Assembly (NCBI RefSeq): GCF_001894945.1
Contig: NZ_BCXE01000001.1
Span: forward strand, 186,001 to 250,000
Direction: 5' to 3'
DNA length: 64,000 nucleotides
Origin: Rhodococcus ruber NBRC 15591
GTDB lineage: Bacteria; Actinomycetota; Actinomycetes; Mycobacteriales; Mycobacteriaceae
In this document: one piece after another, positions 39,599-49,155 of the stretch
How the letters are laid out: every line of letters begins with the position of its first letter
How positions within the stretch are numbered: the first letter of the stretch is position 1
Notes under the pieces: generated by a model
Seen by the model: the letters and a program-made list of their open reading frames with translations, nothing else
The model's database searches: none
Told to the model about the DNA's origin: nothing
Position numbers and translations under genes: made by a program

Positions 39599-41017
39599 GT
39601 GTCTTCGCTGCTTCGTTCCCTCAACCCTCTGGCCGTCGCGCGCGGCGACGACCTGCCCGACGCCGTCCGCATCGACGGCCACACGCTCTCGCGCAGCGAC
39701 ATCCTCGGCGCGGCCGGCGCCCTCGCCCGCCGCATCGGCGGAGCCGAACGTCTCGCGGTGCTCGCCGCGCCGACGGCGACCACGGTGGTCGCGGTCGTGG
39801 GCTGCCTGCTGGCCGGGGTCACCGTCGTCCCGGTGCCACCGGACTCCGGTCCCGCAGAACGCGAGCACATCCTGCGCGACTCGGGCGCGCAGGCGTGGCT
39901 CGGGGACGCGCCGGACGAGCCCGGCCTGCCCGTGGTGCCGGTGCGGCTGCACGCCCGCGACTGGCACAGCCACCCGGAACCCGATCCGTCCCGCACGGCG
40001 TTCGTGCTGTACACCTCCGGCACCACCGGGGCACCGAAGGGCGTGCTGCTGAGCCGCCGTGCGATCGCGGCCGGAATCGACGCCCTGGCCGAGGCATGGG
40101 ACTGGACCGAACGCGACACCCTGGTGCACGGGCTGCCCCTGTTCCACGTGCACGGCCTGATCCTCGGAGTGCTCGGTCCGCTGCGCGTCGGCAGCCGGCT
40201 CGTCCACACCGGCAGGCCCACCCCGGAGGCGTACGCCGAGGCCCACGGCACCCTCTACTTCGGGGTGCCGACGGTGTGGTCGCGCGTGGTCGAGGACGAG
40301 GAGTCCGCGAAGGCCCTGAGCGGCGCGCGGCTGCTCGTGTCCGGCAGTGCGCCGCTGCCCGTCCCCGTGTTCGAGCGCCTGCGCGAGCTGACGGGACTCA
40401 CCCCGATCGAGCGGTACGGGATGAGCGAGACGATGCTGACGCTGAGCACCCGGACCGACGGGGAGCGCCGTCCCGGATGGGTGGGTACCCCGGTGCGCGG
40501 TGTCGAGACCCGGCTGCGCGACGAGCACGGCCACGACGTCCCCCACGACGGGGAGAGCATCGGCGGACTGCAGGTGCGCGGACCGATGTTGTTCGACGGC
40601 TATCTGAACCGTCCCGACGCCACAGCCGCGGCCTGGACCCCGGACGGGTGGTTCGTCACCGGTGATGTCGCGGCGATCGACGCAGGTGGGTTCCACCGCA
40701 TCGTCGGCCGCGAGTCGACGGACCTGATCAAGTCCGGCGGGTTCCGGGTCGGGGCCGGCGAGATCGAAACCGTGCTGCTCGGCGATCCGTCCGTGCGGGA
40801 GGTCGCGGTGGTGGGAGTCCCCGACGACGATCTGGGCCAGCGCATCGTCGCGTTCGTGGTGCCCGCACCGGGCGGCCCGGCCGTCGACCCGGCCGCGCTG
40901 ATCGAGCTCGTGGCCCGTCAGCTCTCCGTGCACAAGCGCCCGCGCGAGGTGCGCGTGGTGGACACCCTCCCGCGCAACGCGATGGGCAAGGTCCAGAAGA
41001 AGCAGCTGCTGACCTGA
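39599..41017 (+). CDS. fadD36: Acyl-CoA synthetase, FadD36-like
   Basis: 472 residues, short for an adenylate-forming enzyme. The P-loop is YTSGTTGAPKG (about 138-148), with ERYGMSETM, WFVTGDVA and FKSGGF-like IKSGGFRVGAGEIE, and the C-terminal Lys in NAMGKVQKK. FadD36 (Rv1193) activates fatty or dicarboxylic acids to CoA thioesters; malonyl-CoA synthetases share this short form, and the motif set would also fit a MatB-like enzyme. GTG 39599 follows the rhomboid-like gene by 5 bp. A hairpin at 41027-41059 follows. Confidence 0.82.
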   Translation: MSSLLRSLNPLAVARGDDLPDAVRIDGHTLSRSDILGAAGALARRIGGAERLAVLAAPTATTVVAVVGCLLAGVTVVPVPPDSGPAEREHILRDSGAQAWLGDAPDEPGLPVVPVRLHARDWHSHPEPDPSRTAFVLYTSGTTGAPKGVLLSRRAIAAGIDALAEAWDWTERDTLVHGLPLFHVHGLILGVLGPLRVGSRLVHTGRPTPEAYAEAHGTLYFGVPTVWSRVVEDEESAKALSGARLLVSGSAPLPVPVFERLRELTGLTPIERYGMSETMLTLSTRTDGERRPGWVGTPVRGVETRLRDEHGHDVPHDGESIGGLQVRGPMLFDGYLNRPDATAAAWTPDGWFVTGDVAAIDAGGFHRIVGRESTDLIKSGGFRVGAGEIETVLLGDPSVREVAVVGVPDDDLGQRIVAFVVPAPGGPAVDPAALIELVARQLSVHKRPREVRVVDTLPRNAMGKVQKKQLLT

Positions 41018-41026
41018 CCGCACCCC

Positions 41027-41059
41027 CGGCGACGGCTCCGAGTGTGAGCCACGTCGCCG
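41027..41059 (+). terminator. Terminator hairpin after fadD36
   Basis: CGGCGACG (41027-41034) pairs with CGTCGCCG (41052-41059), and the inner GCTC/GAGC bases extend the stem with a small bulge. Confidence 0.5.
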
Positions 41060-41147
41060 CGGGCCTTGTCCGATTCGCGCAGGGCACGTACCTTCCTACG
41101 GCAGAGTAAGATTGTTCTCTTTCCGGAGTCATGGGGGGTTCCGCGGA

Positions 41148-42413
41148 ATGTCGGTGTCCGAATTCGGTTCCAGGCCCGGGGTGGCGTTCGTCGTCGACGG
41201 AAGGCCCGCCTCGGTCCCGCTGCGCGACCTGCGCGCGGTCGCCCGCAAACTGGTCGCGCACTTCGCGGACAACGTCGCGCCGTGTTCCCTGGAGCCGGGC
41301 GACACCCTGCGCGGCGACGTCACGGAGATCACCGTCCGGTGCCTGCGCCTGGCGATCCAGGTGCTCGACACGGGCGAGCTGCCGACCGACTCCGATCTGT
41401 CGGAGCTGCGCAGCAGCGCCGCCCAGTGGGCGCGCGCGGGATTCCGGCTGGAATACATGCTGCGGATCTACCACGAGGGCATCCGGCTCGGCTGGGAACT
41501 CGTCACCGCCCGGGCCCGGGAGGGCGACGTCGAATCGGTCGCGACCGCGTCGCGGCTGTGGATGGCGCTGCTCGAACACGTCACCGTCGCCGCGACGACC
41601 GGGTTCGTCGCCGAGCTCGAGGCGATGCGCCGCAACCGCGACGTCGCGGCCCAGGAACTCGTGACCGCCCTGCTCGGCGGGCAGGACGCCGCCGCCGTCG
41701 CGCGCCGGTGCGGGCTCGAGCTGGCCGAGCGGTACACGGTGCTCGGGGTGCGGCTCGACCGGCATCCGGACGAGCGCAACCCGCACGTGCGGCCGGAGGT
41801 CGTCGCCCGGCGCACCCTGCGGCGGCTCGAGACCGAACTGGACCGGGTGTGCGACGGCCGGCAGCTGACCATGCTCGGACCCGAGGGCGGCACCGTGCTG
41901 CTCGGCGACACCCCGGACGAGCACATCCGCACCGTGCTCTACGAGCGGGTCGCCCGTGCCGCCGGGGTGCCGGTGACGATGTCGCTCGTCGAGTCGGACG
42001 TCCCGGGTATTCCCGCCGCGGCCCACCAGGCACACGAACTGCTCGAACTGGTCGGTCACCTGCGCCGGCCCGCAGGCGTGTACCGGATGCAGGACCTGGC
42101 ATTCGAATACCAGCTGACCCGCCCCGGGCCGGCCCGCGAGCATCTCGTGCGGGTGCTCGATCCGCTGACCCACGCGCCCGAGCTGGTGGAGACCCTCGAA
42201 ACCCACATCGCCCACGAACTGAGCCGCCAGCGCACCGCCCGGAGCCTGCACGTGCACGCCAACACCGTGGACTACCGGCTCAAGCGCGTCGCGCAGCTCA
42301 CCGGCTTCGACCCGACCGTCCCCTCCGGGCTGCGGCATCTGCACGCCGCCCTGGTCGCGCGACGGCTCCAGGCCGGCGCGGAAACCGGCGGCCCACCTCG
42401 GGACGGCACGTGA
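41148..42413 (+). CDS. PucR/CdaR-family transcriptional regulator
   Basis: 421 residues from ATG 41148; an in-frame ATG at 41112 is less likely. The N-terminal half is a helical sensor-like region (RAGFRLEYMLRIYHEGIRLGW) and a GGDEF-like central domain follows. The C-terminus has the PucR helix-turn-helix: ETHIAHELSRQRTARSLHVH followed by ANTVDYRLKRV. In this family it binds DNA as an activator responding to small molecules. Mycobacterial relatives sit close to pruA/pruB and fadD36 (Rv1186c, Rv1194c), so control of proline or fatty-acid use is possible. Confidence 0.85.
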   Translation: MSVSEFGSRPGVAFVVDGRPASVPLRDLRAVARKLVAHFADNVAPCSLEPGDTLRGDVTEITVRCLRLAIQVLDTGELPTDSDLSELRSSAAQWARAGFRLEYMLRIYHEGIRLGWELVTARAREGDVESVATASRLWMALLEHVTVAATTGFVAELEAMRRNRDVAAQELVTALLGGQDAAAVARRCGLELAERYTVLGVRLDRHPDERNPHVRPEVVARRTLRRLETELDRVCDGRQLTMLGPEGGTVLLGDTPDEHIRTVLYERVARAAGVPVTMSLVESDVPGIPAAAHQAHELLELVGHLRRPAGVYRMQDLAFEYQLTRPGPAREHLVRVLDPLTHAPELVETLETHIAHELSRQRTARSLHVHANTVDYRLKRVAQLTGFDPTVPSGLRHLHAALVARRLQAGAETGGPPRDGT

Positions 42414-42491
42414 GACCGGACCGTTACGATGTGGCGCAGATCATGACGACGGTGTGTGCCGCGCGGCCCGGCACCGGCAGGGGAGGACCAG

Positions 42492-44117
42492 ATGGCAGGA
42501 GGCCGCCACAGTGCGCGGACGACACGTGACGGCCGATCGACCCGGGTAGTCGTACTCGTCGGGGTGGCGGTCGTGGCGTTCGCGGCGGCCGGTGTCGGCG
42601 TGGTCCGTGCCCTGGCCGGCGGATGCGACACCGTCGAGCAGTACAGCCTCGCCGTCGCCCCGAGCATCGAACCGGCTGTGAGTTCCGTTCTGTCGGGGGG
42701 CGCGGACACGCGGTGCTACGAGTTCACGGTCGACGCCGCCGAACCGGGTGACGTCGCCGGGTTGCTCGGCAAGGGAATCGACGCGCCCGACCTGTGGATT
42801 CCGGACGCCCGCTGGTGGGCGAGCCGTGCGGCACCGACTGCCGCCGGGCCGGTACAGATGATCGCGGGCGCGGTCGCGAGCACCCCCGCGGTCCTGGTGG
42901 GACCGCCCGGGCAGGTTCCGGAGGTGCCCACCTGGCGGGCCGCCCTGGCGATTCCCGATCTGGTGCTGGGCAATCCGCTCCGCACCGGGGTGGCCGCCGC
43001 CCCGATCCGGGCGGCCCTGGCGGAGACCCAGGACGACCCCGTCGCGGTCGGCACGGTGCGGACCGCGATGGTGCCGCTGGCTCAGCAGGAGAGCATTCGC
43101 ACCGAGGAGGCACCCAGCGGTGCGGACCTACTGGCCGCGGCCGGTGCCGACGACGCTGTCGGAATCTCCACCGAGCAGCAGGTGCTGGCGTTCTCGGAGG
43201 CGAACGAGTCCGCTCTCGAGAGCCGGGTACCGGCGAACGGCAGCATCCTGCTGGAATACCCGGTGGTGGTGACGTCGCCCGTCCCCGACCGGCACCATCG
43301 CGCGACGGACGCCGCGCGGGTGCTGGTCGACGTGCTGGGCACGGAGGACGCCCTCGAGGTGCTGCACGACGAGGGATTCCGCGGACCCGACGGCGAGCCG
43401 CTGCCCGAAGGGCGCGGCATCGGGGGTGTGCCGCTGCTGTCGCTGCGGGACGAGGCGATGGCGGAGGAGGCGCTCGGCGCCTGGTCGTTGATGGCACTGC
43501 CGATCCGCACGCTCGTCGCGATCGACGTGTCCGGTTCGATGCAGTTCCCGGCCGGTGACGGCACCCGCATGGACCTGACGGTGCGGGCCGCCCTCGCGGG
43601 CAATGCGATGTTCCCCGACAGCGTCTCGGCGGGACTGTGGGCCTTCTCGCAGAACCTCGGCGGCGAGGGCCAGGACTACGTCGAGCTGGTGCCGATCCGG
43701 CGGTACGACACCGATGTCGACGGGCGCACCCAGCGGGAGGTGATGGCGGCCCAGGCGGAGAAGGTGCCCGGTCTGGTCGGCGGCGGCACCGGCCTGTACG
43801 ACACGACCCTCGCGGCGTTCCGTGCCGTCCAGCGGAGCTACGACCCGCGCGCGGTCAACAGCGTCATCGTCCTCACCGACGGCGCGAACGAGGACCCCGA
43901 CAGCATCACCGAGGCGCAGCTCCTCGACATCCTCGCGCGTGAGCAGGATCCGGCGCGGCCGGTGATCGTCGTGACGATCGGCATCACGGAGGACGCGGAC
44001 GCGCGGACCCTCGCCGAGATCTCCCGGGTGACCAGCGGCTCGAGCTACGTCGCGCGCGACCCCGCGGACATCGCGAACGTCTTCGTCAACGCGCTCGCCG
44101 ACCGGGGCGAGCGCTGA
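42492..44117 (+). CDS. Substrate-binding-like protein with C-terminal von Willebrand factor A domain
   Basis: 541 residues from ATG 42492 (GGGAGG upstream). One N-terminal transmembrane anchor (about 18-42) places the rest outside. Residues about 55-310 look like an extracellular solute-binding domain (GIDAPDLWIPDARWW, VLVGPPGQVPEVPTW). The vWA domain has a MIDAS motif Asp345-x-Ser-x-Ser349 (DVSGSM) and the later metal residues in VIVLTDGANED. Such proteins are common in actinobacteria. They may capture a ligand and bind partners through Mg2+, but no function is established. Lies 78 bp after the PucR gene. Confidence 0.8.
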   Translation: MAGGRHSARTTRDGRSTRVVVLVGVAVVAFAAAGVGVVRALAGGCDTVEQYSLAVAPSIEPAVSSVLSGGADTRCYEFTVDAAEPGDVAGLLGKGIDAPDLWIPDARWWASRAAPTAAGPVQMIAGAVASTPAVLVGPPGQVPEVPTWRAALAIPDLVLGNPLRTGVAAAPIRAALAETQDDPVAVGTVRTAMVPLAQQESIRTEEAPSGADLLAAAGADDAVGISTEQQVLAFSEANESALESRVPANGSILLEYPVVVTSPVPDRHHRATDAARVLVDVLGTEDALEVLHDEGFRGPDGEPLPEGRGIGGVPLLSLRDEAMAEEALGAWSLMALPIRTLVAIDVSGSMQFPAGDGTRMDLTVRAALAGNAMFPDSVSAGLWAFSQNLGGEGQDYVELVPIRRYDTDVDGRTQREVMAAQAEKVPGLVGGGTGLYDTTLAAFRAVQRSYDPRAVNSVIVLTDGANEDPDSITEAQLLDILAREQDPARPVIVVTIGITEDADARTLAEISRVTSGSSYVARDPADIANVFVNALADRGER

Positions 44118-44139
44118 AGGTCGCCGGCGGGAACCCGGA

Positions 44140-45522
44140 CTACTGCACTCTCGCGCGGGCGCGGCGCTGCCACAGTTGCGACACCGCGGCGATGAACAGG
44201 AACAGCACAGCCGTCGAGGCGAGCTGGATCCGGGCGGCGGGATCGAACAACATGAGCACGATGAACGCGCCGAGCATGCCGAGGGTGAGCCAGCTCAGGT
44301 AGGGGAACGCCCACATCCGGACGGTGAGGCGGCCCTCCTGTTCCAGGGTCGGCCGCAGCCGCAGGTGGGAGACGACGACGAAGATCCAGATCGCCAGCAG
44401 GGCGGAGCCGACCGCGTTGAGCAGGATGCCGAGGATGTCCTCGGGCAGCCACCAGTTCAGCAGGACCGAGACGAATCCGAAGAACACGGACAGCAGCACG
44501 GCGTTGCGGGGGACGCCCGTGCGGGAGAGCTTCGCGAGCACGGTCGGACCGTCGCCGCCCCGGGCGAGGGAGTAGGCCATGCGTGAGGTGCCGTAGACGT
44601 TGGCGTTGAAGGCCGACAGCAGGGCGATCACCACGACGAGCTCCATGAAACCCGACACGTAGGGGAGGCCGGCGATGTCGAGGACACTGACGAACGGCGA
44701 GGTCTCACCGCTCGCGGACGTCCACGGCAGCACCAGCACCATGATCGAGATCGAGCCGAGGTAGAACAGGCTGATACGCCATACGACGGTGCGCACCGCG
44801 GTCGCGATGGACCGCTCGGGGTCGCGCGACTCGGCCGCGGCGATGGTGACGATCTCGATGCCGCCGAAGGCGAAGGCGACGGCCAGCAGGCCGGCGGCGA
44901 TGCCGGCGAGGCCGTTGGGTGCGAATCCGTCGCCGTCGCCGAGCAGGTGGGTCAGCCCCACCGGCTCGGTGTCCGGCAGCAGGCCGAACACCAGCAGCAC
45001 TCCGATGACGAGGAAGGCGATGATGACCGCGACCTTCAGCGCCGCGAACCAGAACTCGAACTCGCCGAAGTTGGCAACCTTCGCGAGGTTCACCACCGCG
45101 AAGAACGTGACGAACACCAGGGCCACGACCCATTGCGGCACACCCGGCAGCCAGCTGCTCACGATCGCCGAGGCGCCGGTGATCTCCACGCCCAGGACCA
45201 TGATCAGCATGAACCAGTAGAGCCAGCCCATCGTGAACCCGGCCCATTCGCCGATGCCGATGCGGGCGTAGTGGGAGAAGGATCCGCTGGCCGGAAGAGC
45301 CGCCCCCATCTCGCCGAGCATGCGCATCACGAAGACGATCATGATGCCGGCGAGGACGTAGGAGACGATCACCGCGGGCCCGGCGGCGGCGATGCCGACG
45401 CCGGACCCGAGGAACAGGCCTGCGCCGATCGCGGAACCGAGTCCCATCATCGTCAGGTGCCGGACCTTGAGTCCGTGCTCGAGGTGGTCGGCTTCGGTGA
45501 GGGTGTGCTCGGTTTTCGACAC
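44140..45522 (-). CDS. APC-family amino acid permease
   Basis: 460 residues with 12 hydrophobic helices. The first helix carries the family signature GLGSAIGAGLFLGSG and the loop LMREMGxALP-like MRMLGEMGAALPASGSF. It resembles GABA, aromatic and D-Ala/Ser permeases. Start GTG 45522; the frame is open to 45564 without a better site. Only 16 bp separate it from the end of dapD on the same strand, so they may be co-transcribed. Substrate unknown. Confidence 0.9.
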   Translation of the reverse strand: MSKTEHTLTEADHLEHGLKVRHLTMMGLGSAIGAGLFLGSGVGIAAAGPAVIVSYVLAGIMIVFVMRMLGEMGAALPASGSFSHYARIGIGEWAGFTMGWLYWFMLIMVLGVEITGASAIVSSWLPGVPQWVVALVFVTFFAVVNLAKVANFGEFEFWFAALKVAVIIAFLVIGVLLVFGLLPDTEPVGLTHLLGDGDGFAPNGLAGIAAGLLAVAFAFGGIEIVTIAAAESRDPERSIATAVRTVVWRISLFYLGSISIMVLVLPWTSASGETSPFVSVLDIAGLPYVSGFMELVVVIALLSAFNANVYGTSRMAYSLARGGDGPTVLAKLSRTGVPRNAVLLSVFFGFVSVLLNWWLPEDILGILLNAVGSALLAIWIFVVVSHLRLRPTLEQEGRLTVRMWAFPYLSWLTLGMLGAFIVLMLFDPAARIQLASTAVLFLFIAAVSQLWQRRARARVQ

Positions 45523-45538
45523 GATCGGTTTCTCTGAC

Positions 45539-46492
45539 TCAGTCGTTGGCGTGCAGCGCCGCATTCAGTTCGACGCCGGTGCCCTTGGTGGGGACCACCT
45601 CGACGGCGCCGCTGACCGAGTTGCGGCGCAGCATCAGGTTGGAACGGCCGTTGAGGTCCTTGGCCTTGACGACGGTGCCGTCGGGACCGGTGACCTTGGT
45701 GCCGGCGGTGACGTACAGGCCGGCCTCGACGATGCAGTCGTCGCCGAGGGAGATGCCCACACCGGCATTGGCGCCGAGCAGGCATCGCTTGCCGATGGAG
45801 ATGACCTCCTTGCCGCCGCCGGACAGGGTGCCCATGATCGACGCACCCCCACCGATGTCGGAGCCGTCGTCGACGACGACCCCGGCGGAGATGCGGCCCT
45901 CGACCATCGAGTTGCCGAGGGTGCCCGCGTTGAAGTTGACGAAGCCCTCGTGCATGACGGTGGTGCCGGAAGCGAGGTGCGCGCCGAGACGGACACGGTC
46001 GGCGTCGGCGATGCGCACCCCGGACGGCACGACGTAGTCGACCATGCGGGGGAACTTGTCGACGCCGTACACGGCCACGGGCCCCCGGATACGCAGGCGC
46101 GAACGCACCAGTTCGAAGTTGTCCACGGCGCACGGGCCGTAGTTGGTCCACACGACATTGGCGAGCAGGCCGAACACACCGTCGAGGTTGGTGCCGTGCG
46201 GCCGGACGAGGCGGTGCGACAGCAGGTGCAGCCGCAGGTAGGCATCGTGGGTGTCGGCCGGCGGCCGGGACAGGTCGGCGATCGTGGTGCGGACCGCGAC
46301 CTGCTCGACCTCCCGCGCCTCGTCGGGGCCGACGAGCAGCGCGAAGTCGGAGGGAATGTCCGTGCCCTCGAGCCGGGACGTGCCCGTTTCGGTGAATTCG
46401 CCGAGCTCGGGGGCCGGGTACCAGGTGTCGAGAACGGTGCCGTCCGCCGCGATGTTGGCGATGCCTACTGCTGATGCTCCCTGTGCACTCAC
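45539..46492 (-). CDS. dapD: 2,3,4,5-tetrahydropyridine-2,6-dicarboxylate N-succinyltransferase (actinobacterial DapD)
   Basis: 317 residues, the length of the M. tuberculosis enzyme (Rv1201c). The hexapeptide-repeat left-handed beta-helix is visible from residue 150 to 270 ([61 protein letters not shown]), preceded by the family-specific N-terminal domain. It succinylates tetrahydrodipicolinate from succinyl-CoA in lysine/DAP synthesis. GTG 46492 start, divergent from dapE with 73 bp between them, so the two steps can share a promoter region. Confidence 0.95.
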   Translation of the reverse strand: MSAQGASAVGIANIAADGTVLDTWYPAPELGEFTETGTSRLEGTDIPSDFALLVGPDEAREVEQVAVRTTIADLSRPPADTHDAYLRLHLLSHRLVRPHGTNLDGVFGLLANVVWTNYGPCAVDNFELVRSRLRIRGPVAVYGVDKFPRMVDYVVPSGVRIADADRVRLGAHLASGTTVMHEGFVNFNAGTLGNSMVEGRISAGVVVDDGSDIGGGASIMGTLSGGGKEVISIGKRCLLGANAGVGISLGDDCIVEAGLYVTAGTKVTGPDGTVVKAKDLNGRSNLMLRRNSVSGAVEVVPTKGTGVELNAALHAND

Positions 46493-46565
46493 GGTCGAGA
46501 AGCGTACGCGAGGCGTCGTCGTTCTCGCGGACGGCCTGGTAAATCGCCCCACGTATTGTTCTTGC

Positions 46566-47642
46566 ATGTCTGCACCGCACCTGGACCTGCATGCCGATCC
46601 GATCGAGCTGACCGCTGCCCTGGTGGACATCCCCAGTGTCTCCCGGGACGAGGCGGTGATCGCCGAGTCCGTCGAACAGGCGCTGCGCACCCAGACCACC
46701 GGTTTCGAGATCGTCCGCAGTGGTAACGCGGTTCTCGCCCGCACCCGCCTCGGGCGGCCGAGCCGGGTGTTGCTGGCCGGTCACCTCGACACCGTGCCCA
46801 TCGCGGACAACGTGCCGTCGCGGCGCGCGGGGGAGTTGCTGTACGGGTGCGGCACGACCGACATGAAGTCGGGCGACGCGGTGTTCCTGCACCTGGCCGC
46901 CACGATCGCCGAGCCGGCGCACGATCTGACCCTGGTGTTCTACGACTGCGAGGAGATCGCCGCGGTGCACAACGGTCTCGGCCGCATCGAACGGGACCTG
47001 CGGGACTGGCTGGACGCGGACGTGGCGATCCTCGGCGAACCGACGGCCGGCCAGATCGAGGCGGGCTGCCAGGGCACCCTGCGGGTGCGGATCGCGGCGA
47101 GCGGGGTGCGGGCGCATTCGGCGCGGTCCTGGCTGGGAGACAACGCGATCCACCGGCTGGCCCCGGTGCTCGGGCGGCTCGCGGCCTACGAACCGCGGTC
47201 GGTGGACATCGACGGCTGCGTCTACCGCGAGGGTCTGTCCGCGGTGCGGATCGCCGGCGGTGTCGCCGGCAACGTGGTGCCCGACGCCGCGGACCTCGAC
47301 GTCAACTTCCGGTTCGCGCCCGACCGCACGGTCGAGCAGGCGCTCGCGCACGTGCGAGAGGTGTTCGACGGTCTCGACGTCACCCTCGAGCTCACCGACA
47401 GTTCGCCCGGCGCGCTGCCCGGCCTGGCCCACCCCACCGCGGCGGACCTCGTCGCCGCGGCCGGCGGCCGGTTCCGGGCCAAGTACGGGTGGACGGACGT
47501 CGCGCGGTTCGCCGCGCTGGGGATCCCGGCGGTCAACTACGGTCCCGGCGATCCGAACCTCGCGCACACCCGGGACGAGCACGTGCCCGTGGGACAGATC
47601 ACCGAGGTCGCCGACACGCTGCGCAGGTACCTCGCCGGCTGA
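46566..47642 (+). CDS. dapE: Succinyl-diaminopimelate desuccinylase
   Basis: 358 residues, M20-family zinc peptidase fold. Ligands and acids in place: GHLDTVP (zinc His and Asp), [18 protein letters not shown] (catalytic Glu pair), LGEPT, and the C-terminal [19 protein letters not shown]. It removes succinate from N-succinyl-LL-DAP. Start ATG 46566, divergent from dapD. A hairpin follows the stop. Counterpart of Rv1202c, though divergent here rather than parallel to dapD. Confidence 0.94.
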   Translation: MSAPHLDLHADPIELTAALVDIPSVSRDEAVIAESVEQALRTQTTGFEIVRSGNAVLARTRLGRPSRVLLAGHLDTVPIADNVPSRRAGELLYGCGTTDMKSGDAVFLHLAATIAEPAHDLTLVFYDCEEIAAVHNGLGRIERDLRDWLDADVAILGEPTAGQIEAGCQGTLRVRIAASGVRAHSARSWLGDNAIHRLAPVLGRLAAYEPRSVDIDGCVYREGLSAVRIAGGVAGNVVPDAADLDVNFRFAPDRTVEQALAHVREVFDGLDVTLELTDSSPGALPGLAHPTAADLVAAAGGRFRAKYGWTDVARFAALGIPAVNYGPGDPNLAHTRDEHVPVGQITEVADTLRRYLAG

Positions 47643-47655
47643 CGCGCACAGCGTC

Positions 47656-47684
47656 GGATGCGGCAGGCGCGGTGTGCCGCATCC
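47656..47684 (+). terminator. Terminator hairpin after dapE
   Basis: 10-bp perfect stem (47656-47665 with 47675-47684), 9-base loop, 13 bp after the dapE stop. Confidence 0.65.
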
Positions 47685-47698
47685 CCTAATCTGAGCGC

Positions 47699-48505
47699 AT
47701 GGCGCGCGACACCGACCCCGGATCCCGCGACCGTGCGAGTGCCGACGTGGTGCACCGCGGTCCCGTCCAGCTGCGCCGTGACCGGGCGGCCGAGACCACG
47801 ACGATGGACCAGCGGCTCCTCGATCGCCGGGGTCCGTCGGACTGGGTGCACACCGATCCGTGGCGGGTGCTGCGCATCCAGAGCGAGTTCGTCGAGGGCT
47901 TCGGGGCGCTGGCCGAGGTGCCGCGCGCGGTGGCGGTGTTCGGGTCGGCCCGCACCCCCGTCGACCACCCCGAGTACGTCACCGGACGCGCCCTCGGGGC
48001 CGCCTTGGCGGCGGCCGGCTATGCGGTGGTCACCGGTGGGGGGCCGGGGGCGATGGAGGCCGCCAACCGCGGTGCGAGCGAGTCGGGGGGATTCTCGATC
48101 GGCCTCGGCATCGAACTGCCGTTCGAGCAGGCCCTCAACGAGTGGGTCGACCTCGGACTGAACTTCCGCTACTTCTTCGCCCGCAAGACGATGTTCGTGA
48201 AGTACTCCCAGGCATTCGTCTGTCTGCCCGGCGGATTCGGAACCCTCGACGAGCTGTTCGAGGCGCTCACGCTGGTCCAGACCCGCAAGATCACCAGGTT
48301 TCCCATCGTGCTGCTCGGCACCCACTACTGGGCGGGGCTGGTCGAGTGGATCCGGCAGTCGATGATCGGCGAGGGGCGGATCTCGCCGGGCGACCTCGAC
48401 CTGCTGTATCTGACCGACAGTGTCGAGGAGGCGGTGCAGATCGTGGTCGATGCCCATCGCGGTCAGGACGAGTCGGCGCTGTACGGGGAGGGCGGGTCGT
48501 GGTGA
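47699..48505 (+). CDS. LOG/TIGR00730 family Rossmann protein, longer paralogue
   Basis: 268 residues. The lysine-decarboxylase-like Rossmann fold is marked by VFGSARTP, VTGGGPGAMEAANRG and PGGFGTLDELFEALT, the PGGxGTxxE motif of LOG proteins. The first 70 residues are a hydrophilic extension (ADVVHRGPVQLRR, WVHTDPWRVLRIQSEFVEGF). LOG enzymes cleave nucleotide 5'-monophosphates at the N-glycosidic bond, releasing cytokinin-type bases. This longer form is usually annotated only by fold. It overlaps the next gene, a second LOG. Confidence 0.87.
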   Translation: MARDTDPGSRDRASADVVHRGPVQLRRDRAAETTTMDQRLLDRRGPSDWVHTDPWRVLRIQSEFVEGFGALAEVPRAVAVFGSARTPVDHPEYVTGRALGAALAAAGYAVVTGGGPGAMEAANRGASESGGFSIGLGIELPFEQALNEWVDLGLNFRYFFARKTMFVKYSQAFVCLPGGFGTLDELFEALTLVQTRKITRFPIVLLGTHYWAGLVEWIRQSMIGEGRISPGDLDLLYLTDSVEEAVQIVVDAHRGQDESALYGEGGSW

Positions 48506-49086
48506 GCGGGTTCGATCCGGTCGAGGGCGTCGGCGGCGAGCGCGCGGTCGAGGCGCGGGCGGTGTGCGTCTACTGTGCCTCCGGTCCCGTCGGGGACTCC
48601 TACCTCGAGCTGGCGGCGGCGGTGGGGACCGCCATCGGACGACGCGGCTGGCAGCTGGTCTCCGGCGGCGGCAACGTGTCGATGATGGGCGCGCTGGCGG
48701 AGGCCACCCGGGCCGCGGGCGGGCACACCGTCGGCGTGATCCCCAAGGCGCTGGTGCACCGTGAGGTCGCCGACGTCGACGCCGACGAGCTGATCGTCAC
48801 CGACACGATGCGCCAGCGGAAGCAGGTGATGGAGGAGCGGGCCGACGCGTTCGTCGCGCTGCCCGGCGGGATCGGCACCCTCGAGGAACTGTTCGAGACG
48901 TGGACGGCCGGCTACCTGGGCATGCACACCAAGCCGGTGGTGCTGCTCGATCCGGTGGGGCACTACCGGGGACTGCTGGACTGGCTCGAGTCGATGGTGC
49001 CGACCGGCTTCGTCAATCGTCGCGCCCTCGACGACCTGCAGCTCACCGAGGACGTCGAGGACGCGCTCGACCGGTGCGCCGGGTGA
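48502..49086 (+). CDS. LOG family phosphoribohydrolase, Rv1205-like
   Basis: 194 residues. CVYCASGPVGDSYLELA, LVSGGGNVSMMGALAEA, DTMRQRKQVMEERADAFVAL and PGGIGTLEELFE match LOG (cytokinin riboside 5'-monophosphate phosphoribohydrolase), including the Arg and Glu of the active site. In M. tuberculosis Rv1205 makes cytokinins and is controlled by the Pup-proteasome. The GTG overlaps the stop of the first LOG gene, so the two paralogues are translated together. Confidence 0.92.
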   Translation: MSGFDPVEGVGGERAVEARAVCVYCASGPVGDSYLELAAAVGTAIGRRGWQLVSGGGNVSMMGALAEATRAAGGHTVGVIPKALVHREVADVDADELIVTDTMRQRKQVMEERADAFVALPGGIGTLEELFETWTAGYLGMHTKPVVLLDPVGHYRGLLDWLESMVPTGFVNRRALDDLQLTEDVEDALDRCAG

Positions 49087-49112
49087 GGGGCTTCCGCAAC
49101 GCGCCGCGGTTG

Positions 49113-49128
49113 CTTACTCTGCAGTAAG
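49113..49128. promoter_or_regulatory. Candidate operator upstream of fadD6
   Basis: CTTACT-CTGC-AGTAAG is a 16-bp palindrome with perfect 6-bp arms, 27 bp before the fadD6 ATG, within the probable promoter/leader. It looks like a TetR-type lipid-responsive operator, but the binder is unknown. Confidence 0.5.
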
Positions 49129-49155
49129 TTGTTGTCCACCGCCACGAAGGATGCC

